Positions 6,050 to 10,950 of a DNA stretch of 10,950 nucleotides are shown here, one piece after another. Each line of letters starts with the position of its first letter. The stretch's first letter is position 1. Origin of the DNA: Ruminococcaceae bacterium UBA945 (lineage in GTDB: Bacteria; Bacillota; Clostridia; Oscillospirales; Acutalibacteraceae); NCBI GenBank assembly GCA_002293315.1, contig DBCZ01000072.1, positions 1 through 10,950 of the forward strand, read 5' to 3'. A program made the position numbers and the translations under genes. A model generated the notes under the pieces. That model saw only the letters and a program-made list of their open reading frames with translations. It did not search any database and was not told where the DNA came from.

Positions 6050-7057
6050 ATGAACAAAACCTATATCCCGGCAGGATACAAGTCCGTGCTGGATTTATAC
6101 GACACACAGAAAGCAATCGGGGTGCTGCGCAGGTTCTTTGAGGATAGGCTCTGCGAGGTGCTGAACCTCAAGCGCGTCACCGCGCCGCTGTTCGTTGACC
6201 CCGAAACCGGCCTCAACGATGATTTAAGCGGCGTTGAGCGTGCAGTTTCGTTCGATATTCCCGCGACGGGTAAAACAGGGCAGGTGGTGCATTCGCTGGC
6301 GAAGTGGAAAAGGATGGCCTTGCACAGGTATAATTTCTGGCCGGGCAACGGGATAAACACGAATATGAACGCCATCAGGCGTGACGAAGAGCTCGATAAT
6401 CTTCACTCGATATATGTTGACCAATGGGACTGGGAGAAAATTCTGCCTGCCGGTGAGAGGAATCTCGAATACCTCAAGCAAACGGTGCGGGAAATCGTCG
6501 GCGTCTTCTGCGATACGGCTGAATTTATCCGCGGTAAATATCCTCAGCTTGATAATGGGATTAAGCGTGAGGTCAGCTTCATTACGACGCAGGAGCTTGA
6601 GGATATGTATCCGGCGCTAACGCCGAAGGAGCGCGAACACGAGTATACGAAAGTGCATAAAACCGTGTTCATCATGCAGGTGGGGGATAAGCTCAATTCC
6701 GGTGAGCCGCATGACATGCGTGCGCCGGACTACGACGACTGGAAACTCAACGGCGACCTTTTGTTCTGGAGTGACACGCTGGAGAGGGAGATGGAGCTTT
6801 CCTCGATGGGCATCAGGGTTGACGCGAAATCGCTCGACGAGCAGCTCATAAAGGCAAATGCCGACGAACGCAGAAAGCTGCCGTTTCACCGTATGCTTCT
6901 CGCGGGCGAGCTGCCGCTGACAATCGGCGGGGGTATCGGGCAATCACGCGCGTGCATGCTGCTGCTCTGCAAGGCGCATGTCGGCGAGGTGCAGACGTCT
7001 ATCTGGGACGATGAAAGCCTTGAAACCTGCGAAGCCGCAGGCGTCATGCTATTATAA
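6050..7057 (+). CDS. asnA: Aspartate-ammonia ligase (asparagine synthetase A)
   Basis: A 335-aa cytosolic enzyme, about the length of E. coli AsnA (330 aa). It makes asparagine from aspartate, ATP and free ammonia and is related to the class II aminoacyl-tRNA synthetase catalytic core. The whole protein reads as AsnA: YIPAGYKSVLDLYDTQKAIG at the start, KRVTAPLFVDPETGLNDDLSG, QVVHSLAKWKR, the acidic NAIRRDEELDNLHSIYVDQWDWE block, and GGGIGQSRACMLLL, the class II motif-3-like ATP site near the end. The ATG is set by CGGAGG 7 nt upstream. It is monocistronic, driven by a consensus promoter (5976-6004), and ends in a hairpin shared with convergent lysA. Nothing looks truncated or altered. Confidence 0.97.
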   Translation: MNKTYIPAGYKSVLDLYDTQKAIGVLRRFFEDRLCEVLNLKRVTAPLFVDPETGLNDDLSGVERAVSFDIPATGKTGQVVHSLAKWKRMALHRYNFWPGNGINTNMNAIRRDEELDNLHSIYVDQWDWEKILPAGERNLEYLKQTVREIVGVFCDTAEFIRGKYPQLDNGIKREVSFITTQELEDMYPALTPKEREHEYTKVHKTVFIMQVGDKLNSGEPHDMRAPDYDDWKLNGDLLFWSDTLEREMELSSMGIRVDAKSLDEQLIKANADERRKLPFHRMLLAGELPLTIGGGIGQSRACMLLLCKAHVGEVQTSIWDDESLETCEAAGVMLL

Positions 7058-7058
7058 G

Positions 7059-7089
7059 AAGAAGCCTCTCGTGTGGGAGGCTTCTTTTT
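7059..7089. terminator. Intrinsic terminator shared by convergent asnA and lysA
   Basis: AAGAAGCCTC (7059-7068) pairs with GAGGCTTCTT (7077-7086), and two further pairs shorten the loop to 4 nt. A T-run (7085-7089) follows for asnA. On the minus strand the hairpin begins right after the lysA stop (7088-7090) and is followed by CTTCTTCTTATAAT, a poorer U-tract. The plus direction is strong; the minus direction is likely. Confidence 0.88.
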
Positions 7090-8332
7090 ATAAGTTGATA
7101 GTTGCGAAGTAATCCTCGGGCGTTTCAGCTCGGCGAATCATCTCCACATCGCCGTTTTCCTTAAGCAAAAGCTCGGCGGATTTCAGCTTCCCGTTGTAAT
7201 TGTAGCCCATTGAGAACCCGTGTGCACCCGTGTCATGTAACACGACGTAATCGCCTATATCTATCTTCGGCAGCCGCCGGTCAACCGCGAATTTATCGTT
7301 GTTTTCGCACAGCGAACCGGTCACGTCATAGGTTTCGGTGAGCGGGGCATTCTCCTTGCCAAGCACGGTTATGTGATGATAAGCGCCGTACATTGCGGGG
7401 CGCATAAGGTTGACGGCGCAGGCGTCAAGCCCGATGTAATCCTTGTATATCTTCTTCTCGTGAACCACTTTTGCGACAAGCTCGCCGTACGGCGCAAGCA
7501 TGAACCTGCCGAGCTCTGTGTATATCGCGGCGTCTCCAAGCCCCGCGGGAATAAGCACATCCTCGAATTCACGCCTCACACCCTCGCCGATTGCCATAAT
7601 GTCGTTCGGCTCTTCTTCGGGCCTGTAGTTCACGCCTATCCCGCCGCTCAAATTGATGAAGCTGCACGCCACGCCTGTCTCTTCCTTCAACCAAACCGCC
7701 ATCTCGAACAGAACACGAGCAAGCGCAGGGTAATACTCATTTGAAAGCGCGTTGCTAACAAGGAAAGAGTGTATGCCGAACTCCTTCACGCCCTTGGCCT
7801 TCAGCTTCAGAAAGCCTTCCTTCATCTGCGCCTTTGTGAAGCCGTACTTCGCGTCGCCCGGCTTGTCCATAATCTGATTATTCGCAGAAAAATCCCCGCC
7901 GGGGTTATACCTGCAAGAAATGGTCTCGGGGATTCTCCCGAGCGTCTGCTCAAGAAAATCTATATGCGAAATATCATCGAGATTGATAATCCCGCCCAGC
8001 TTATCCGCCAGCACGAATTCCTCCGCCGGCGTCACATTAGACGAAAACATAATCTCTCTGCCCGAAAAGCCGCATCTGTCGGCAAGCATAAGCTCCGTAA
8101 GGCTGGAGCAATCCACACCGCAGCCCTCCTCGCGCAGAAGCTTGAGAATCCCGGGTGTCGGCGTGGCCTTCACGGCGAAATATTCCTTAAAGCCCTTGTT
8201 CCACGAGAAGGCCTTATTAAGTTTTCGGGCATTCTCACGAATCCCTTTTTCATCATAGATATGAAAAGGGGTGGGGTATGTCTTCGCGATTTGCCGAACC
8301 ATCTCGAGCGTAACAAAGGGTCTCTTTTCCAT
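7088..8332 (-). CDS. lysA: Diaminopimelate decarboxylase
   Basis: A 414-aa PLP enzyme of the fold-type III (alanine racemase-like) group. It decarboxylates meso-diaminopimelate to lysine, the last step of the DAP pathway. Features: TYPTPFHIYDEKGI at the N-terminus, EYFAVKATPTP with the PLP lysine about 55, IMFSSNVTPAEE, FGIHSFLVSN (His about 188), LSGGIGVNYRPEEEP, YTELGRFMLAPYG, GSLCENNDKFA with the active-site Cys about 342, and HDTGAHGFSMGYNYNGKLKSAELLL. The start is ATG at 8332, with GGAGG 7 nt upstream and a promoter at 8363-8391. An in-frame ATG at 8512 would add 60 residues, but these read through the upstream gene's terminator and the gene-end repeat, so I reject it. The last residues (TINL) lie in the gene-end repeat. 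Confidence 0.95.
   Translation of the reverse strand: MEKRPFVTLEMVRQIAKTYPTPFHIYDEKGIRENARKLNKAFSWNKGFKEYFAVKATPTPGILKLLREEGCGVDCSSLTELMLADRCGFSGREIMFSSNVTPAEEFVLADKLGGIINLDDISHIDFLEQTLGRIPETISCRYNPGGDFSANNQIMDKPGDAKYGFTKAQMKEGFLKLKAKGVKEFGIHSFLVSNALSNEYYPALARVLFEMAVWLKEETGVACSFINLSGGIGVNYRPEEEPNDIMAIGEGVRREFEDVLIPAGLGDAAIYTELGRFMLAPYGELVAKVVHEKKIYKDYIGLDACAVNLMRPAMYGAYHHITVLGKENAPLTETYDVTGSLCENNDKFAVDRRLPKIDIGDYVVLHDTGAHGFSMGYNYNGKLKSAELLLKENGDVEMIRRAETPEDYFATINL
7092..7104 (+). repeat. Gene-end repeat, copy 3
   Basis: AAGTTGATAGTTG lies directly after the asnA terminator T-run and encodes, on the other strand, the last residues of LysA. It is a single short unit in the orientation of asnA. 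Alone it would mean little; it is listed because of copies 1, 2 and 4. Confidence 0.4.
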
Positions 8333-8362
8333 CGTTTTCCTCCAAAATTGAAATACCTTAAA

Positions 8363-8391
8363 AGTATAATATATCAGAGGCTTTTTTGCAA
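8363..8391 (-). promoter_or_regulatory. Promoter of lysA
   Basis: On the minus strand -35 TTGCAA (8386-8391), a 17-bp spacer and -10 TATACT (8363-8368). It begins about 8 bp past the T-run of the upstream terminator, so lysA is a separate transcription unit. No lysine riboswitch fits in the roughly 25-nt leader. Confidence 0.72.
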
Positions 8392-8398
8392 CTGCAAT

Positions 8399-8433
8399 CA
8401 AAAAAGACAAGGGGGCAAGTGATTGCCCCCTTG
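8399..8433 (-). terminator. Intrinsic terminator of the CDGSH gene
   Basis: CAAGGGGGCAA (8408-8418) and TTGCCCCCTTG (8423-8433) form a perfect 11-bp GC-rich stem with a 4-nt loop. On the minus strand TC and then TTTTTT follow (8401-8406 region). It lies about 50 bp past the stop codon. Confidence 0.9.
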
Positions 8434-8460
8434 CACTTAATTGCTCATAGTCGCAAAAAC

Positions 8461-8493
8461 CTCTGACTATCCACCATCCACTATCAACTGTCC
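8461..8493 (-). repeat. Gene-end repeat, copy 4
   Basis: On the minus strand GGACAGTTGATAGTGGATGG then TGGATAGTCAGAGG: tandem units of GTTGATAGT / GTGGATGG / GTGGATAGT. The stop codon of the CDGSH gene (8484-8486) falls inside the first unit and gives the C-terminal DS. Confidence 0.6.
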
Positions 8494-9155
8494 TTAAAGT
8501 GTATCGGCACATGCGTCGCGTCGCAGAAAGGCTTGTTCGAGCTTTCTCCGCAGCGGCAGAGCATCACCCTGCTGCGCGGCTCGAATTCCCGCCCGTCTTC
8601 ATCAACGATTTTGATGTTGCCCGTCACATACAGCCCGCCGCTCGCACCCTGTGCAGGGTCTTGCACTACTATTATCTCAGCGGGCAAATCCGGTTCAAGG
8701 ACGGTGCCGTCTTTTTCAAGCGGAACAAGCCGCCCCGCCGGGCAGGCCTGTGCCGAGGCAATCGCTTCGGCTTTCATATTCGCGTTATCTGAAACATTCA
8801 CCAAATTCCACACCATGCCGTGGTCGGCGTGGCAAAAGCGCGCAAATGCGCAGCGGTTATCATCGAGCAAATCCACGCCCGGCCCCCTCTGAAGCTCCGC
8901 GCGGTCTGCATAGTCAGCTCTGGAAGCGGATAATTCGCCGTCAAAGTGAGCGCTTACGTGAGCGCCGTCACAGAAAGGCGCAGTCTGGGAATTACCGCAG
9001 CGGCAGAGGAAATAATCTTCGCCCGCGTCAAACGTGCGGCCATCCTCCCAAACGAACACATGCTCCTTGGGCTTGATGATTCTTTCCTTCAGCGGTACGC
9101 CGCCCTCAACATGATAAGGTCCGTTCCTCATGATTGTAATCTTCATCTCTCCCAT
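8484..9155 (-). CDS. Dual-CDGSH iron-sulfur protein with central Fer4_19-like domain
   Basis: A 223-aa soluble protein with two CDGSH (mitoNEET-type) motifs that would each bind a [2Fe-2S] cluster through three Cys and one His. The first is CRCGNSQTAPFCDGAH (Cys51, Cys53, Cys62, His66). The second is CRCGESSNKPFCDATH (Cys200, Cys202, Cys211, His215), where Ala replaces the motif's Gly; the ligands remain. Between them RCAFARFCHADHGMVW (Cys102, Cys108) and ACPAGRL (Cys138) resemble the divergent Fer4_19 domain often found with CDGSH modules. A role in electron transfer or Fe-S handling is inferred; no partner is visible. The start ATG at 9155 follows AAAGGAGG by 7 nt. An in-frame ATG at 9179 lies upstream of that SD and is rejected. 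It has its own promoter (9181-9209) and terminator. Confidence 0.92.
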   Translation of the reverse strand: MGEMKITIMRNGPYHVEGGVPLKERIIKPKEHVFVWEDGRTFDAGEDYFLCRCGNSQTAPFCDGAHVSAHFDGELSASRADYADRAELQRGPGVDLLDDNRCAFARFCHADHGMVWNLVNVSDNANMKAEAIASAQACPAGRLVPLEKDGTVLEPDLPAEIIVVQDPAQGASGGLYVTGNIKIVDEDGREFEPRSRVMLCRCGESSNKPFCDATHVPIHFKDS

Positions 9156-9180
9156 AATCCCGCCTCCTTTTGTTGGCATA

Positions 9181-9209
9181 ATGATAGCACAATATTACGC
9201 GAATGTAAA
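9181..9209 (-). promoter_or_regulatory. Promoter of the CDGSH gene
   Basis: On the minus strand -35 TTTACA (9204-9209), a 17-bp spacer and -10 TATCAT (9181-9186), each one mismatch from consensus. It is back to back with the sortase promoter, 33 bp apart. Confidence 0.7.
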
Positions 9210-9242
9210 TGATTTGCACGGAGTTATTTCAATCGCCGCAGT

Positions 9243-9270
9243 TTGATTCACTCTGGAAATGTGGTATAAT
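9243..9270 (+). promoter_or_regulatory. Promoter of the sortase gene
   Basis: TTGATT (9243-9248), a 16-bp spacer, and a consensus TATAAT (9265-9270) with an extended -10 TGG just before it. The SD AAGGAG lies about 25 bp downstream. Confidence 0.72.
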
Positions 9271-9309
9271 TGCAGTAAACCATAAAAACCTGGCGAAGGA
9301 GTGCCTCTT

Positions 9310-10119
9310 ATGAATAAAATCCTTTTCCGCGCGCTTATAATTCTCTGCATCATCGTGTTTCTGGCCGCGGCGCTCTATATTGCCGACTATTTCTATACGT
9401 CATCTCAGCGCAAAAACGATTTCGCGAATCTTGCTTCATTCGTCGAAAATCCATCGGCTGTAAGTGATACCACCACCTCCGGCGATGGCAGCGAAAGCAA
9501 GGCTGAGCCGGATAATTCCGCGCTTTTGGCCTCATATAAGGCCTTGCAGCAGGAGAACCCCGATATGGTCGGCTGGATTGCAATTGACGGCACCACCGTC
9601 GATTATCCCGTGATGCTCACCAAGGAGAAGCCGGAGTTCTACCTCCGCCGCGATTTCAAAAAGGCATCAAGCCAAGCCGGAACGCCGTTTGTGGATGCCA
9701 ATTGCAGTATTTCTCCGCGCTCGGATAACGTCATCATATACGGCCACAACATGGATGATAAATCAATGTTCGCGCCGATTCTTAATTACACTGACCCGAA
9801 ATTCTATAAGGAGCATAAGAAAATCCGCTTTGATACCACAGAGGAAACAGGCGAGTATGAAATCTTCGCCGTGCTGCTGACGAACGTCAACATATGGGAT
9901 TTTGAAGAGCCCGATTACTACGGCATGATAGAAGCCCAAAACGCCAAGGAATATAATCAGTTCATCAAAATGGTGCGCGAGGCGTCGCTCTATGAAACAG
10001 GCATTGAGCCGCGTTACGGCGAAAAGCTCATCTCGCTTTCAACCTGCGAGTATTCCGAGGCCGATGGCAGAATGATGGTTCTCGCAAGAGAAATTGCGGA
10101 AGAAGCGGACGAAAAATGA
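9310..10119 (+). CDS. srtB: Class B sortase
   Basis: A 269-aa membrane-anchored cysteine transpeptidase. It would cleave a C-terminal sorting signal on exported proteins and link them to peptidoglycan or to one another. An N-terminal hydrophobic anchor (about 5-25) is followed by a Ser/Thr/acidic linker (about 48-70) and the catalytic domain: MVGWIAIDGTTVDYPVM, Tyr/Arg-rich FYLRRDF, NVIIYGHNM with His146, LISLSTCEY with Cys246, and DGRMMVLAR with Arg254. The His-Cys-Arg set is complete. The long insert between His and Cys and the TCEY form point to class B. Start is ATG at 9310, with AAGGAG 8 nt upstream; the in-frame GTG at 9301 abuts that SD and is unlikely. The next gene, in the same direction, encodes a secreted surface protein, its likely substrate. 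Confidence 0.93.
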   Translation: MNKILFRALIILCIIVFLAAALYIADYFYTSSQRKNDFANLASFVENPSAVSDTTTSGDGSESKAEPDNSALLASYKALQQENPDMVGWIAIDGTTVDYPVMLTKEKPEFYLRRDFKKASSQAGTPFVDANCSISPRSDNVIIYGHNMDDKSMFAPILNYTDPKFYKEHKKIRFDTTEETGEYEIFAVLLTNVNIWDFEEPDYYGMIEAQNAKEYNQFIKMVREASLYETGIEPRYGEKLISLSTCEYSEADGRMMVLAREIAEEADEK

Positions 10120-10150
10120 TAAAGATTCAGCCAACGTTCACATTTATCTA

Positions 10151-10179
10151 TTTACATAATCCCTGTTTTGCTGTAAAAT
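10151..10179 (+). promoter_or_regulatory. Promoter of the surface-protein gene
   Basis: TTTACA (10151-10156), a 17-bp spacer and TAAAAT (10174-10179), each one mismatch from consensus. It lies in the 118-bp gap after srtB, where no hairpin terminator was seen, so both read-through and independent transcription are possible. Confidence 0.6.
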
Positions 10180-10237
10180 ACCATATATAGTTTACAAATT
10201 ATAAGAATGAAGTTCTGACTAAATGAAGGTGAGAATT

Positions 10238-10950
10238 ATGAGTATATTCAAAACCGGCCGTAAAAAATATGTGAGAGCTGCGCTGACGCTTGTTCTGACT
10301 GTGCTTCTTGCCGTGGCTGCGGTTGCTCCGGCTTCCGCCGCGCCTGTCACTCCGCCGACGCTCACGCTTGCAGACGATACGTTCGCAGGCACATCTGACC
10401 CTGCATGGACGCTGACGGTCGCCCCGAACGGCAATGCGCTCACGAACGCCGTTCTGACGTTCAAGCCTGCGCAGGATAATACAGACAGCGCGGCGATTTA
10501 TCAGACCGTGCTGCTCAAGGCGGCGGCAGGTCAGACTGCGAATTATTCGGTGCTGGCAGACGGCGTCGCTGTTCCGCCTGCGGATTACACCATCACATAT
10601 GCTCAAGAACCGGTAACAGGAGACTGGGTGCTCACCGTTACGTTTACGAAGCCCATTGCTTCGACTGTCACCGCACTGGCTGTCAGCTTCAAAATAGGAG
10701 CGTATGTCAATCAGGCGATGGGAAACCCAACCCTGACGGGCAGCGCGAAGCTCACAGCACGTGAAATCACCGCGCCCGTAGAGGTTGCAGACGATGAGGT
10801 ACAGATGTCCACAATTCCCGATACCACACCGAATATCTATAGAGGCAGCAAAGCCGATTTCACCGTAACCCTTTCAGACAGCACTGTTCCCACAGCTAAG
10901 CTCTCAGGAGCGGCCTTCCAGATTTACGACGCAAACGATAACCCCATCGG
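10238..10950 (+). CDS. Secreted surface protein with SpaA-like segment, N-terminal part (runs off window)
   Basis: The frame is open from ATG 10238 to the window end (237 codons plus 2 nt). The SD-like AAGGTGAG lies 5-8 nt before the ATG. The N-terminus is a classic Sec signal peptide: basic MSIFKTGRKKYVR, a hydrophobic core (LTLVLTVLLAVAAVA), then PASA|A as the likely cleavage site (about residue 34). The mature part is rich in Thr, Ala, Val and Pro and has almost no Cys, with beta-strand-like repeats of small residues. Near the visible end KLSGAAFQIYDANDNPIG (about 221-238) resembles the start of a SpaA/Cna-B prealbumin-like domain (pattern LAGA.F.LYDA.G..I), common in pilins and sortase-anchored adhesins. 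The sorting motif would be at the unseen C-terminus. Being directly downstream of srtB suggests it is that sortase's substrate. Role (pilin, adhesin or other) is inferred. Confidence 0.85.
   Translation, partial: MSIFKTGRKKYVRAALTLVLTVLLAVAAVAPASAAPVTPPTLTLADDTFAGTSDPAWTLTVAPNGNALTNAVLTFKPAQDNTDSAAIYQTVLLKAAAGQTANYSVLADGVAVPPADYTITYAQEPVTGDWVLTVTFTKPIASTVTALAVSFKIGAYVNQAMGNPTLTGSAKLTAREITAPVEVADDEVQMSTIPDTTPNIYRGSKADFTVTLSDSTVPTAKLSGAAFQIYDANDNPI

Noticed and set aside
7769..8422. Plus-strand open frame of 217 codons opposite lysA
   Set aside because: Arg/Leu/His-rich translation typical of antisense frames in GC-richer genes. It runs into the lysA promoter and the CDGSH terminator.
8651..9076. 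Plus-strand open frames opposite the CDGSH gene
   Set aside because: Arg/Pro/Ser-rich antisense translations with no SD. The minus-strand gene has intact cluster motifs.
9301..9309. GTG start for the sortase, three codons upstream
   Set aside because: It directly abuts the SD AAGGAG, leaving no spacing. The ATG at 9310 has 8-nt spacing.
10199..10606. Minus-strand open frames opposite the surface-protein gene
   Set aside because: Arg-rich or Ala/Val-rich antisense frames. The plus-strand frame has a signal peptide, SD and promoter and stays open to the window end.

Overview
The window looks like chromosomal DNA of a low-to-mid-GC Gram-positive bacterium, most likely a Clostridia-class Firmicute. 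The reasons are the strong AGGAGG-type ribosome binding sites, near-consensus sigma-A promoters with 17-bp spacers, a class B sortase beside a secreted surface protein, a YtrA-type GntR regulator with a DUF5808-like membrane protein, and an OFA-type transporter. The species cannot be named from sequence alone. No rRNA, tRNA, CRISPR array, insertion sequence or phage gene was seen.

Layout. (1) Positions 2-370 (+) hold the 3' end of an ABC-F ATPase. It converges on a minus-strand operon at a bidirectional terminator (386-423). (2) That operon runs from 2718 down to 454: a GntR/YtrA regulator, an 8-TM DUF5808-like membrane protein (ATGA overlap) and a 145-aa small protein. It has a near-perfect promoter with an operator-like dyad. 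(3) A monocistronic OFA-family MFS transporter (2858-4051, minus) has its own terminator and a promoter region full of nested dyads. (4) After a 220-bp region without a convincing gene comes a translationally coupled pair, ridA then a PatB/MalY-type C-S lyase (5891-4327, minus). (5) asnA (6050-7057, plus) is divergent from ridA and convergent with lysA (8332-7088, minus); a hairpin fills the 30 bp between their stop codons. (6) A dual-CDGSH iron-sulfur protein (9155-8484, minus) is followed by a terminator that abuts the lysA promoter. (7) Divergent from it are a class B sortase (9310-10119, plus) and the start of a secreted, Thr/Ala/Val-rich surface protein with a SpaA-like segment (10238 to the window end).

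How the genes work together. The centre is amino-acid metabolism: asparagine synthesis from ammonia (AsnA), lysine/DAP (LysA), and a PLP lyase paired with RidA, the enzyme that clears the reactive enamine such lyases release. The left part is a small regulated membrane module. The right part is a likely cell-wall anchoring locus with sortase and candidate substrate side by side. The best second-look items are the sortase/surface-protein pair, a short repeat built on GTTGATAGT/GTGGATAGT that overlaps the stop codons of four genes and writes their last residues, the GntR-DUF5808 module, and a perfect inverted repeat that would mask the Shine-Dalgarno of the 145-aa gene only on read-through transcripts. 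No clearly undescribed defence or mobile system was found.
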